Positions 33,639 to 43,210 of a stretch of 64,000 bases of DNA are shown in pieces; position 1 is the first letter of the stretch; each line of letters opens with the position of its first letter. The notes under the pieces were generated by a model. It was not told the origin of the DNA, did no database searches, and saw only the letters and a list, made by a program, of their open reading frames with translations. Made by a program: the position numbers and the translations under genes. Source of the DNA: Clitoria ternatea (taxonomy: Eukaryota > Streptophyta > Magnoliopsida > Fabales > Fabaceae); the NCBI GenBank assembly GCA_037962975.1, contig CM075669.1, positions 116,204,501 to 116,268,500 on the forward strand, read 5' to 3'.

Positions 33639-33790
33639 TTCTCCCCCTATCAAAAAGAGTTTAACAAACAGATAAGATCAAAGCATCATCTATTATCCAT
33701 ATTATCAGAGCATATTATCACAGCATATTCAGAAATATTCATATCAGAGCATTATCCAACATATGACCATTTATTCTTCTCCCCCTTTGT
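33639..33790 (-). other. Two extra polypurine tracts of the Sirevirus
   Basis: The word AGGGGGAGAA recurs on the minus strand at about 33639-33648 and 33777-33786, upstream of the functional tract at 33442. Multiple tracts between the last ORF and the 3' LTR are a described Sirevirus trait. The rest of 33458-33937 is AT-rich and has no gene. Confidence 0.7.
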
Positions 33791-33937
33791 AATCATCAAA
33801 AACAATTGGAGCAGTGAAGAGAAATTGTATAAACTCAAATAAAATACTTTTATTAAATATCAAAGGGAAATACAAGAAGTAAATTAATTCAAAAAGCAGA
33901 AAAGCAATAAACGGAAATCAACATAACAACAAAAAAT

Positions 33938-35065
33938 CTAATTGTCCGGGTTGAAGAAGCGGATTTCTGAAATTTGGTGAGCCAGCTCCTCATAGCGCTG
34001 CTGCATCATCTCAAAATGTTGCTGCTCGGTCATGGAAAACTCTTGGAGGGAGTTCTCAAGACGATCGAAGCGGCGATCAAGATGAGCGTAGAGAGATGCA
34101 AAAGGGTCAACCTGTGGGGCAGATGAAGAGGCTGCAGCTTGTGGTTGAGGTGGAGAAGGAGGAGGAGCAGGTGCTTCTTCAGCAGGAGCTTGGAAGGGAA
34201 TGTTGGCATAAACGCCCTCCATGCGTGAGTACCATGCTCCATTTGTGAAAACAAGACCCATTTTGGTGAGGTGATGGGTGCCAATGCAAGCTCTAGGGGG
34301 CACTTTCTCAGAGAGTTCCCCTGCTAAGTCTACTCCACAGAATTTAAAAATTTTGGTGAGGAGGATACCATAGGGGAGCTTTTGTTGGTCCTTGGCATGG
34401 CGCATGTGGAATTTGATCAACTGAACCCAGTTAATCTCTTTGTGGTTCAGCATGGCCCACATTAAGAGGACATCATCCTCTTCAACCAGAGCATAGTTCC
34501 CACCACGGGGAACAATCATCTTGACCAAGAAGAAGTGGAGCAGGCGGTTGTTCATGGTCAAGTGGCCAACTAGTTTGTGGTTGCTCCTTGGACGGTCAGC
34601 CTTCCATAAGGATTGGCGAGCAGTAAGAGCATTGAAGCCCCATTCATCCTCGGGTTCGCCTCCATCAAAGTCAGCATTGTTGAGAGGCAGTTTGGAAATC
34701 TCTGCAAACTGGGCATTGGAGAGTTTGATGGTGGTGTTTTTCACTTTGGATTCAACCAACCCATTGACAAGGCGGAGGTTGCAGTAGAATACTCTCATAA
34801 GCTCAGGATAGTATTCTTCTTCTTTGAGGGATAGGAAGGGGAAGAGGTTGTAGTGGTTGAGGCTTTGGGTGAAGGTAAGGCTTGGGTTGTCAAAGGTGTC
34901 AGCTATGGTGTAGTGAGGGGTCATAATCTCCTTTTCAGAAAAATTTTTCATAAAATTCTGAAGGTCTCTAGGAGAAGAGAAAAACCTTGAGAAGTCAAGG
35001 GGATTATGAGCTTGAGCTTGAGCAACAGAGGACCTAGCCCTTTTGACATTCCTTGAGGAAGACAT
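33938..35065 (-). CDS. Third ORF of the Sirevirus (env-like position), 375 aa
   Basis: This open frame follows pol in the same orientation, 653 bases after the pol stop. Residues about 60-280 look like the plant transposon-associated domain found in many plant mobile elements, with HYNLFPFLSLKEEEYYPELMRVFY, TIKLSNAQFAEISKLP and an RACIGTHHLTKMG segment. A proline-rich stretch (APAPPPSPPQPQ) comes next, then a C-terminal coiled coil (about 325-370). A Pro-rich region before a C-terminal coil is reported for Sirevirus env-like proteins. I see no signal peptide or clear membrane segment, so a true envelope role is doubtful. A TATA box at 35171-35179 and a palindrome array lie upstream, which suggests its own transcript. 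Function is unknown. It may be a captured gene. Confidence 0.85.
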   Translation of the reverse strand: MSSSRNVKRARSSVAQAQAHNPLDFSRFFSSPRDLQNFMKNFSEKEIMTPHYTIADTFDNPSLTFTQSLNHYNLFPFLSLKEEEYYPELMRVFYCNLRLVNGLVESKVKNTTIKLSNAQFAEISKLPLNNADFDGGEPEDEWGFNALTARQSLWKADRPRSNHKLVGHLTMNNRLLHFFLVKMIVPRGGNYALVEEDDVLLMWAMLNHKEINWVQLIKFHMRHAKDQQKLPYGILLTKIFKFCGVDLAGELSEKVPPRACIGTHHLTKMGLVFTNGAWYSRMEGVYANIPFQAPAEEAPAPPPSPPQPQAAASSSAPQVDPFASLYAHLDRRFDRLENSLQEFSMTEQQHFEMMQQRYEELAHQISEIRFFNPDN

Positions 35066-35170
35066 GGTAAAAAAAAGGCTAAAAGAGGAGATGAAGAGAG
35101 ATGAGTGGTAGAGAGTTTTGAGAGACTTGGGAGAAAGGAGGTAGTGTGAGATGAGAAGGTGAATGAGGGG

Positions 35171-35179
35171 TTATTTATA
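35171..35179 (-). promoter_or_regulatory. Predicted TATA box of the third ORF
   Basis: On the minus strand TATAAATAA lies 106 bp before the ATG at 35065. It is followed by a CT-rich stretch typical of plant 5' leaders, with a plausible start at CTCACA (about 35145-35150). The first palindrome of the upstream array is 120 bp away, the same distance as in the LTR promoter. Confidence 0.65.
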
Positions 35180-35298
35180 GTTGAAGATTAGGTTTAGGAA
35201 GGAGGAAAGAGAGTTTAGGAAGGAGTGAAGTGAGTTAAGAGAGGGAGAGTTTCGAGTGAGCCTAGGAAATTGGAGTTTTGACCCATCAGAACGCATGC

Positions 35299-35629
35299 TA
35301 ATCGATTACATGGCAGGTGGTAATCGATTAGATCACTGTTACTGAGGAATTTCAAACGTTTTGTGCAGAGGGTAATCGATTAGAGGATTACGGTAATCGA
35401 TTAGTTTAGAAACAGAATCGTCCTAATCGATTGGGGCAATGTGGTAATCGATTATGAAGAAGAGGAAACGTTTTGAACTGGAAACAGAAGCTTCGTAATC
35501 GATTATGGATAATGTATAATCGATTATCTTAAAAACAGAATGATTGTAATCGATTATGGGTGAGTTCTAATCGATTACCTTCGAAACAGAAGCTTAGTAA
35601 TCGATTGGGATTATCAAAGTAATCGATTA
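35299..35629. promoter_or_regulatory. Second TAATCGATTA array, upstream of the third ORF
   Basis: Twelve copies, ten of them perfect, start at 35299, 35321, 35373, 35394, 35424, 35445, 35496, 35517, 35547, 35568, 35598 and 35620. Spacings are 22, 52, 21, 30, 21, 51, 21, 30, 21, 30 and 22 bp. Some spacers share a GAAACAGAA word, so part of the array arose by local duplication. The spacer DNA does not obviously resemble that of the LTR array, yet the spacing code is the same. It fills most of the gap between pol and the third ORF's promoter. Confidence 0.8.
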
Positions 35630-35718
35630 TGGAGTCAAAAACTTCAAATATATCAAACAGCAAGGTTCCAAACATGAAATGTGATGTATATCATACATTA
35701 TGCCATTCAACAAAGTAT

Positions 35719-38700
35719 TCAAACACAATTGGACATGTCCAGAATGCCTAATTCTCTTCTTATGTGAATGAATTGCTCTCTAGCCAAGGGTTTTGTGAAA
35801 ATATCAGCAAGTTGCTTAGAAGTTTCTACATGTTCAAGTACACAATCCCCTTTTAACACATGATCTCTAATAAAGTGATGCCTAATCTCAATGTGTTTGG
35901 TTCTAGAGTGCATTACTGGATTCTTGGAGATGTTAATGGCACTTGTATTATCACATTTAATGGGGACTTTATTCAAGGCAATACCAAAATCAAGAAGTTG
36001 TTGTCTCATCCAAAGAATTTGAGCACAACAACTACCAGCTGCTACATATTCTGCCTCAGCTGTTGACAATGCAACACTTGCTTGTTTCTTGCTATGCCAA
36101 GAAACAAGGGAACTACCAAGCAAATGGCATGTACCACTAGTGCTTTTTCTATCAAGCTTACACCCCGCAAAGTCGGAATCAGAATATCCTAAAAGATTAC
36201 ATTCAACGCCTTTGGGATACCATAAACCAACACTTTGAGTACCCACAAGATATTTCAAAATCCTTTTTACGGCAGTCAAATGTGATTCTTTGGGACATGC
36301 TTGATATCTAGCACACATACATACCGCAAACATGATATCAGGTCTACTCGCAGTTAAATATAGTAAGGATCCAATCATACCTCGATATTTGGTGATTTCA
36401 ATGTCCTTACCCTTTTCGTCTTTGTCTAGATAGCAGGATGTGCTCATTGGTGTAGCTATCTCATTTGCCTTGTCCATTCCAAACCTTTTAAGTAGTTCCT
36501 TACAGTATTTGGTTTGGCTAATGAACGTTCCATCAATGGCTTGTTTTATTTGTAGTCCAAGGAAGAAGGTGAGTTCTCCCATCAAGGACATTTCAAACTC
36601 ATTCTGCATGATCTTGGCAAATTCTTGACAAAGATTTTCATTAGTAGCACCAAATATTATGTCATCTACATAAATCTGTACCAAGAGGATGTCATTTTGT
36701 TTGCGTTTTATAAACAATGTAGTATCAACCTTTCCTCTTTCAAATTTGTGTTCTAAAAGAAATTTGCTTAATCTCTCATACCAAGCTCTTGGAGCTTGCT
36801 TCAAACCATATAAGGCTTTTCTCAATTTGAAAACATGATTTGGAAATTTATGATTTTCAAAACCTGGAGGTTGATCTACATAAACTTCTTCTTGAATGTA
36901 GCCGTTTAAGAACGCACTTTTGACGTCCATTTGATACAATTTGAAATTCATACAACATGCAAAAGCCAGCAATAATCTAATGGCTTCTAACCTAGCTACA
37001 GGAGCATATGTTTCTTCATAGTCTATTCCTTCTTCTTGGTTGTATCCCTTTGCTACTAGTCTAGCTTTGTTTCTAGTTATTATTCCGTTTTCATCTAGCT
37101 TGTTTCTAAACACCCATTTGGTGCCTATTATTAGATGATCATTGGGTCTTGGCACAAGTTCCCAAACTTCATTTCTTTCAAATTGGTTTAACTCTTCTTG
37201 CATGGCCAACATCCAATGTTCATCAATAATGGCTTCGTCAATATTCTTGGGTTCTATTTGGGATACAAAAGCCAAGTGATTGCATGCATTTCTAATGGCG
37301 TTTCGAGTACTTACCCCTTTGGTTATTTCTCCAATGATCTTGTCCAAGGGATGATCCTTCAAAGTTATCCAATCTTGTTGTTTCTCAACTTGTGCTGCAC
37401 CTCCATCATGGTTGACTTCTTCTTCTTTGTCTTGTAAGTTCATTTCTTGAAAGGTACCTACAAGATCATCAACATCTTCCTTTCTCGGAGGGTTATGGCT
37501 ATTTTCATCAAATTTGACATGAATAGATTCCTCAATGGTATTTGTTTGTTTGTTGAAAATTCTATAACATTTACTTGATTGAGAATATCCTAGGAAGATT
37601 GCCTCATCAGATTTTGCATCAAACTTCCCTAGATTATCCTTTCCATTGTTGAGCACAAAACATTTACATCCAAAGATATGAAAGTATGCAATGTTGGGTT
37701 TTCTACCTTTGTAAAGCTCATAGGGGGTTTTCTTTAAAATAGGCCTTATCAAACATCTATTCATAACATAACACGCGGTGTTTACCGCATCGGCCCAAAA
37801 GTGTTTTGCAACATTGTTTTCATTTAGCATGGTTCTAGCAAGCTCCACTAAAGATCTATTCTTTCTTTCAACTACTCCATTTTGTTGTGGAGTTCTAGGA
37901 GCTGAGAAGTTGTGATTAATACCATGTTTTTCGCAAAACTTTTCAAAAGATTGATTTTCAAATTCTCCCCCATGATCGGTTCTAATGGATGCAATTCTTG
38001 AGTTTTGCTCATTTTGGATAATCTTTGCAAGTTTCTTGAATGCATGATAAGCTTCATTTTTATGAGCAAGAAACAGTGTCCATGTATATCTTGAATAGTC
38101 ATCTACTATTACTAGACCATAGTAATTACCTCCAAAGCTTTTGATTTTGGATGGTCCAAATAAATCCATGTGCAAAAGTTGTAAAGGCCTTTGAGTAGAA
38201 ACAATATTTTTGGATTGAAAAGATGCCTTTACTTGTTTTCCCTTTTGACATGCATCACAAAATCTACTTTCAAATTTAAGCTTTGGTAGCCCAATTACTA
38301 AATCTTTAGAAACAAGTTTGTTCAAGTGGTCTACATGTATATGAGCTATTCTTCTATGCCATAGCCATGTTTCATCCTCTTTTGAAATAAAGCATTGTTC
38401 ATCATTTGTAGACAAACTATCCATATCAATCATGTAAATATTATCAATTCTTTGGCCTACAAACTTGATTTCCTTATTAGTCTTATGCTCAATTATGCAA
38501 CAATTTGATTCAAATAAGACTCTATATCCTTTGTCACATAATTGACTTATACTAAGTAAATTATGTTTGAGGCCTTCAACATATAATACATCACTTATGG
38601 AGGTGGAAGAGTTCTTACCGATATTTCTAATGCCTAGGATTCTTCCCTTAGTGTTGTCTCCATAGGTGACGCTTCCTTTTCGTTTGGGAGTGAATGATGT

Positions 38701-38787
38701 AAATTTGGTTATATCTCCCGTCATATGCTTCGAACACCCGCTATCCAAGTACCAATGGGTGTTGCTTGCCTTGAAGCATACCTGCAA
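35719..38787 (-). CDS. Sirevirus pol: protease, integrase, RT, RNase H
   Basis: An intact frame of 1022 codons follows gag. Protease has D-S-G at about residues 15-17. Integrase has an HHCC finger (about 144-180) and catalytic D208, D271 and E307 by my count. RT has the YVDDIIFGAT box near residue 715, and RNase H spans about 865-1000 (YSDSDFAG, STAEAEY). It ends ILDMSNCV. All catalytic residues I can check are present. The frame is +1 relative to gag, whose stop TGA lies seven bases before the first listed codon (TTG). The only upstream in-frame codons are a few after a TAA, so it must be expressed by +1 frameshifting near AAATGA, by splicing (TTTTGTTTTGCAG looks like a 3' splice site), or after a mutation. 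Family knowledge says most copia elements join gag and pol in one frame. Confidence 0.95.
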   Translation of the reverse strand: MQVCFKASNTHWYLDSGCSKHMTGDITKFTSFTPKRKGSVTYGDNTKGRILGIRNIGKNSSTSISDVLYVEGLKHNLLSISQLCDKGYRVLFESNCCIIEHKTNKEIKFVGQRIDNIYMIDMDSLSTNDEQCFISKEDETWLWHRRIAHIHVDHLNKLVSKDLVIGLPKLKFESRFCDACQKGKQVKASFQSKNIVSTQRPLQLLHMDLFGPSKIKSFGGNYYGLVIVDDYSRYTWTLFLAHKNEAYHAFKKLAKIIQNEQNSRIASIRTDHGGEFENQSFEKFCEKHGINHNFSAPRTPQQNGVVERKNRSLVELARTMLNENNVAKHFWADAVNTACYVMNRCLIRPILKKTPYELYKGRKPNIAYFHIFGCKCFVLNNGKDNLGKFDAKSDEAIFLGYSQSSKCYRIFNKQTNTIEESIHVKFDENSHNPPRKEDVDDLVGTFQEMNLQDKEEEVNHDGGAAQVEKQQDWITLKDHPLDKIIGEITKGVSTRNAIRNACNHLAFVSQIEPKNIDEAIIDEHWMLAMQEELNQFERNEVWELVPRPNDHLIIGTKWVFRNKLDENGIITRNKARLVAKGYNQEEGIDYEETYAPVARLEAIRLLLAFACCMNFKLYQMDVKSAFLNGYIQEEVYVDQPPGFENHKFPNHVFKLRKALYGLKQAPRAWYERLSKFLLEHKFERGKVDTTLFIKRKQNDILLVQIYVDDIIFGATNENLCQEFAKIMQNEFEMSLMGELTFFLGLQIKQAIDGTFISQTKYCKELLKRFGMDKANEIATPMSTSCYLDKDEKGKDIEITKYRGMIGSLLYLTASRPDIMFAVCMCARYQACPKESHLTAVKRILKYLVGTQSVGLWYPKGVECNLLGYSDSDFAGCKLDRKSTSGTCHLLGSSLVSWHSKKQASVALSTAEAEYVAAGSCCAQILWMRQQLLDFGIALNKVPIKCDNTSAINISKNPVMHSRTKHIEIRHHFIRDHVLKGDCVLEHVETSKQLADIFTKPLAREQFIHIRRELGILDMSNCV

Positions 38788-38794
38788 AACAAAA

Positions 38795-40465
38795 TCATTT
38801 TAGAGAACTAGGTACCCATTTTATGTTGGGTCCTTTAAGGTTAGCTTGTGGGAACGTTCCTTTGGGAACCCACACCTTTCTTAAGACCTTTGGTCCTAGT
38901 TTCCTAACACTACACTTATATGCACTATGTCCTTTGGTGCCACAATGATTGCATTTCATAAAAGGTGAGGAGGACTTGCTTGGTGGTGCAAAGAAGTTTT
39001 TGTAGTGCTTCTCCATTTTATGATTACTATGTTCTTGGTCATATCCTAGACCGGTTTTACTAAACATGCATTTTTGTTGCCCAAGTAGGATATTCAAATT
39101 ATCTCTTCCATTAGTGAATTTCTCTAGTGTCCTATTTAGGTCTTCAACCTTGGTTTCTAACACTATGCACTTCTTTGCAAAATCACAAGGTTTATCCCTA
39201 GAGCATGTTTGAACTTTCTCTAGTTCTTCTTTTAAGCTCTCATTCTCTTTACATGCTTCCATGAGATGCAATTCAAGAGTATCACTAGTTTTCCTAGATG
39301 CTTTGAGTTTACTAGAGATTTTTGTAAACTTATCATATAATTCCTCAAATGCATCTAACAGCTCATTTTTATCTAAGTCAAGAAGATTTACCTCATTTTC
39401 TTCTTCTTGATGATTTGCCATTAAGCAAAGATTGGCTTGCTCATCTTCCGAGTCGTCGGAGCTGCTCACATCGTTCTCATCCCAAGCAATATAGGCTCTT
39501 CTTCTTCTTTGTTTGTCCTTGCCCTTCTTTTTGAGGTTTGGACAATCGGCTTTGAAGTGCCCTTCTTTGCCACATTCAAAACAGCTTGGTGAAGATGAAG
39601 TTTCATTAGAGGTAGATTTCTTACCTTGGGGCTTAAAGTTCTTTTGGAACTTTTTGTTCTTCATGAATCTTCCAAATCTTTTCACGAACAGCCCAAATTC
39701 TTCTTCTTCATCTAAGTCACTGCATGATTCTTCCTCATGCATGGAGGTGGCTTTGAGGGCTAGCCCTTTCTTCTTGGTGGATTTCTCCTCTTCCTCGGCT
39801 AGCTTCAATGCTTTAAGTTCTTGCTCTTGTTCTTGCAATTTCCCAAAGAGTGTTGCAAGAGACATTTCATTGATGCTAGGAGATTGTTTTATTGCTGTGA
39901 CAAGAGGTTGCCATTCCCTGCTGAGACTTTTCAAAATTTTGTGCACAAGCTCTTTGTTAGTGTACACTTTGCCAAGAGTAATAAGATGGTTAATAATAAG
40001 TGTAAACCTTTTCTGCATATCAACAATAGATTCTCCTGAATTTATCCTAAAGCATTCATATTGGCTAGTAAGAGTACTAATCTTTGAGTCCTTTACATCA
40101 TTAGTACCTTCATGGGTTACTTGAAGAGTATCCCACATTTCTTTAGCAGTTTGGCATGTCATTATTCTAAAAAATTCGTCTTGTCCTAAAGCCATGGTAA
40201 TGAGATTTTTGGCCTTGTAGCCATATTGGACTTTCTTTTCTTCCTCGCTAGTCCATTCATCTATGGGTTTTTCAACATTCTTGCTATCTATGGTATGCAT
40301 TGGTATATAGGGACCATTTTCAATGGCATTCCATATTCTCAAGTCAATTGATTGAATGAAGATTTTCATTCTTTCTTTCCAAAAGGCATACCCTTCCCCA
40401 TTGAAAGCGGGAGGTCTATTTATCGCACCACCCTCGGGAAAAACATTTTGAGAACTTGAGGCCAT
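38795..40465 (-). CDS. Sirevirus gag, 556 aa
   Basis: This is the capsid/nucleocapsid protein that packages element RNA into particles. The N-terminus (PPAFNGEGYAFWKERMKIFI) and the segment KEMWDTLQVTHEGTNDVKDSKISTL are typical copia gag. A complete zinc knuckle CFECGKEGHFKADC lies near residue 295. A coiled coil (about 380-440) follows, then a second knuckle CNHCGTKGHSAYKC near 510 and a KWVP-type tail. The ATG at 40465 is the first after the primer site, about 43 bases downstream of it. The frame is open, and the decayed relative at 4265-5623 shows the same domain order. Confidence 0.95.
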   Translation of the reverse strand: MASSSQNVFPEGGAINRPPAFNGEGYAFWKERMKIFIQSIDLRIWNAIENGPYIPMHTIDSKNVEKPIDEWTSEEEKKVQYGYKAKNLITMALGQDEFFRIMTCQTAKEMWDTLQVTHEGTNDVKDSKISTLTSQYECFRINSGESIVDMQKRFTLIINHLITLGKVYTNKELVHKILKSLSREWQPLVTAIKQSPSINEMSLATLFGKLQEQEQELKALKLAEEEEKSTKKKGLALKATSMHEEESCSDLDEEEEFGLFVKRFGRFMKNKKFQKNFKPQGKKSTSNETSSSPSCFECGKEGHFKADCPNLKKKGKDKQRRRRAYIAWDENDVSSSDDSEDEQANLCLMANHQEEENEVNLLDLDKNELLDAFEELYDKFTKISSKLKASRKTSDTLELHLMEACKENESLKEELEKVQTCSRDKPCDFAKKCIVLETKVEDLNRTLEKFTNGRDNLNILLGQQKCMFSKTGLGYDQEHSNHKMEKHYKNFFAPPSKSSSPFMKCNHCGTKGHSAYKCSVRKLGPKVLRKVWVPKGTFPQANLKGPNIKWVPSSLK

Positions 40466-40507
40466 TTAATCTCTTGAAGCTGTTAAGCTTGATCTACCAA
40501 GAGTCAA

Positions 40508-40519
40508 GCTCTGATACCA
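40508..40519 (-). other. Primer binding site of the Sirevirus
   Basis: TGGTATCAGAGC on the minus strand lies two bases from the 5' LTR end at 40522. It is complementary to the initiator tRNA-Met 3' end. Confidence 0.92.
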
Positions 40520-41309
40520 CTTGTTGTTCAAGTGGCCTCAATACTCAAGAGGGGGGGTGAATTGAGTTATAAAACTTTTGCTTGGAATGCCTTTGAAATT
40601 GATTTCTATAACCAAGTTTATGAGATTGTGCAAGTGAAAGCAAGTAACAATGATATGCAATGCACTACAAGAGGTAAGTATTGTTGAGACAATTTAGCAA
40701 ATACTTGGTGTGCAATATCTAAAGTAAAGCAAATTAAGCAAGTTCAAGTGTGTTCTTCTTAGCCAAACAATACCAATCAGCAAATATGCAATATATGGAA
40801 GTAAAAGAGTAAGGAAGAGAAGCTTGCAAACCGATGTAACGAGTTCCACCCAATCCGGTGTACGTCTCGCCTCTAAGCAACCCACTTAGAGGATTTTCCA
40901 CTATTGTAGACTAGAGATACAACTTTGAGCAATTACGGCTTCCTAGTGTCCCACACTCAAGAACCCAATCCTCACAAGTATAAGGGCAACCCACCCAATC
41001 TCTCAATCTCACAATATCCCAAAGGTTGAGTCCACAACCTTTGTAACCACTCAATCCTAGAGTGAACAGCCACTCAACCTAGAGTGAATAACTTTGTGTG
41101 TTTGGAGTTTGTGTTTACAATCAATATACTCTCTTGATAGAGCAGATATACAAGTGAAAAGCTCTCCAATTCTAATCTCTCAAGATGAGAGGATATACAA
41201 TTTAAAGTACAAAAATGCAAGAGATAGGCTTACAAAGCACAAAATAGAGCTATGAATTGTTGCTACTTGGTTTTGTGTTGGTTGCTCTTTGTGCTTGTGT
41301 TCTTCCTCC

Positions 41310-41316
41310 ATTTATA
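41310..41316 (-). promoter_or_regulatory. TATA box of the Sirevirus 5' LTR
   Basis: The minus strand reads GGCTCTATAAATGGAGG. Transcription should start about 30 bases downstream, near 41280. All palindromes of the LTR are upstream, in U3. Confidence 0.7.
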
Positions 41317-41435
41317 GAGCCATGATAGCAGTTGAGGTGTGCCCTAGTTCCTCATAGCCGTTGCAGTTAGTGGAAATTTGAAGAATGGTGGAGACATGAC
41401 CTGGTTTCCCACTTAAATCTGTTTTTCCACTAGCG

Positions 41436-41914
41436 TAATCGATTACATCCTCGCGTTGTAATCGATTAGCTTCAAGTCAGAGAGTCACTAATCGATTATC
41501 TCATTACCTGTAATCGATTAGCATCTTGTACCTGATGTATTTAATTTGTCTTCGCAGCATCCTAATCGATTAGCATGTCTTGCAATCGATTACCTTAAAT
41601 TCCAGTGGCTTCCTAATCGATTATATGGCTCTCTTAATCGATTAGCATGTGTACCTGATGCATTTAATTCCATTTTTGATTGCTGTAATCGATTAGTCTT
41701 AAGTGTGCAATCGATTATCTTAATTCCAGTGAGTGTCTAATCGATTGTGAGGCTTCCTTAATCGATTATCTTCGACTCTGATACAATTTCTTCCAAGACA
41801 GAAAGCTTCTAATCGATTAGAATCTATGGCTTAATCGATTAGCTTCAACTCTGATGCAATTTCTTCCAAGACAGAAGGCTTCTAATCGATTAGCATCTAT
41901 GGCCTAATCGATTA
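41436..41914. promoter_or_regulatory. TAATCGATTA array in Sirevirus U3 (5' LTR)
   Basis: Same 16 words and spacing as 32843-33321. As this LTR is the active promoter, this copy is the one that could act on transcription of gag-pol. Confidence 0.8.
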
Positions 41915-42034
41915 TCTTCGCTGTTTCTTCAATTCTGATTTCATGTCTTTGTTTTTGCATTGTTTCTTCAAGAGTACTTGTCATTATCAAAATCCTTGCA
42001 CATCTTTTGGACCTGTTTAACATATTCAAACACA

Positions 42035-42039
42035 ACCCT
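42035..42039. other. Target site duplication ACCCT (right) of the Sirevirus
   Basis: Matches 31924-31928 exactly. The Athila-type LTR resumes here. Confidence 0.95.
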
Positions 42040-43210
42040 AACATATATATGTCTCAAGCTAAACCCAAAACCCCTATGCACACACGCTCAGCTCATGCCT
42101 ACTACTTACGCCCATGCACCAGCCTTAACCAGCACCTCAACGCTTCCACACTCATGACAACGTACACATGCTATCTTTCTGGACCATGATTCACAAACAT
42201 AGGAAGCTAGCGTGATACCTACTCCCACCAGCGTGTATACGCATGCTAGTAGGAGGGAACCATACATTTACATTAATGTAACCCATGCATTTTATAATTT
42301 TTGTTAAGTTAAATTATTTACAACTCTTTAGGGATAATTAAAATATATTTATAGTTAGTTATTAGAGTTATTTAGTATTTAAGTGTTATAACACTTTGTA
42401 CTTACACACATTATTCTAGTTCAAAACTTTATTTTTAGATTTTTACTCCCTCTCTATATATTTTCTCTTTCTTAATTCTCTCAACTTCTGATCATGCATT
42501 TCTCTGTTTTCCACTTCTCTCCTATCACATGTGCTTAAATCCCTAGGGTTGGGTTTGGTTAAAACAACTATGGATCTTGAGTCATGTGATTAAAGCTGAA
42601 GGATTCAATTGATGATAGTTCTAAAGATGGGAAGTGTGGGATTATACTTCTTGGATTAACAAATCCAAGGCTTATTTAGGAGCAATCACTAGAGAGGAAT
42701 CATGGTGAGAGCTTTAGGTTTGCACCTGCTGACCTAGTTACTTCAGACCTAAGGAATTAGGTGAATAGCCAGGGTTCTTCTAATTTTCATAATTAAATTT
42801 AGTGTAAATTAGCACCAAAGAGATTAGGGTTAATATGTATTGAATTAGTACTAATCACCTAAGGGATTAAGGGTTAGTCACCTGTGAAGATTTGAATACT
42901 TCTTTAACTAAATCTGATGTAACTTTCATATGAATTTAAGTGAAATTATATGCTAAGGTTAATTCCAACCTATTCGTATTATGTTATTAACTCATTCCAT
43001 TGCTGTTATTATTTCAATTGTTGTTCAATTATACCGAAAAGACCATAAATACATTTTAATTCAAAAAACTAAAAACAAATACTTTACCAATTTATGAAGG
43101 TTCAGCTAGTGAGTCCCCTAAATTGTGGTACTTAACTCAATCCCTATGGGATCGATATTAATTACTACTTTTTAATGATTGGTGCGCTTGCTAGAGATTT
43201 CATCTATCCA
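42040..43210 (+). repeat. 3' LTR of the Athila-type element, second part
   Basis: This continues the LTR from 31928 and ends at ATCTATCCA as 19919 does. It contains a TATA-like CTCTATATATTT at about 42451-42462 that is missing from the 5' copy, so it preserves the promoter better. Confidence 0.8.

Larger units (their letters stand above)
31929..42034 (-). mobile_element. Complete young Ty1/copia Sirevirus
   Basis: This 10.1-kb element lies on the minus strand with two LTRs of exactly 1513 bp, an ACCCT target duplication, a TGGTATCAGAGC primer site and three polypurine tracts. It has open gag, pol and a third ORF after pol. Between the LTRs I see only two differences by eye (near 32336/40929 and 32945/41538), both transitions. 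That implies insertion within roughly the last hundred thousand years under commonly assumed rates. Pol similarity (WYLDSGCSKHMTGD, YVDDIIFGAT, SKKQASVALSTAEAEY), an ORF in the env-like position and multiple polypurine tracts fit the Sirevirus (SIRE/Maximus) lineage. It may be mobile. Confidence 0.95.
40522..42034 (-). repeat. 5' LTR of the Sirevirus (1513 bp)
   Basis: This has the same length and ends as 31929-33441, with an offset of 8593 throughout. It holds the promoter of the element: a TATA box at 41310-41316 and the TAATCGATTA array at 41436-41914. Relative to the other LTR it has A instead of G near 40929 and T instead of C near 41538. Confidence 0.95.
18339..43210 (+). mobile_element. 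Old Athila-type element, inflated by nested insertions
   Basis: Two diverged direct repeats (18339-19919 and 31263-43210, the latter split by the Sirevirus) have the same orientation. They enclose an Athila-like gag remnant at 20120-20745 and a polypurine-like tract (AAGTTTGAGGATG) just before 31263. RT, RNase H and integrase are not recognisable. I found no matching 5-bp duplication: the flanks are CTTAT on the left and ATGAA on the right. The classification rests on the gag fragment and LTR style. Confidence 0.7.

Noticed and set aside
33938..35065. Third ORF as a host gene
   Set aside because: It lies within the LTRs and target duplication of the Sirevirus, in the sense direction and in the env-like position, so it belongs to the element even if captured originally.
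39513..40124. 203-codon + strand ORF
   Set aside because: It is antisense to the intact Sirevirus gag and shows only Ser/Leu-rich shadow composition.
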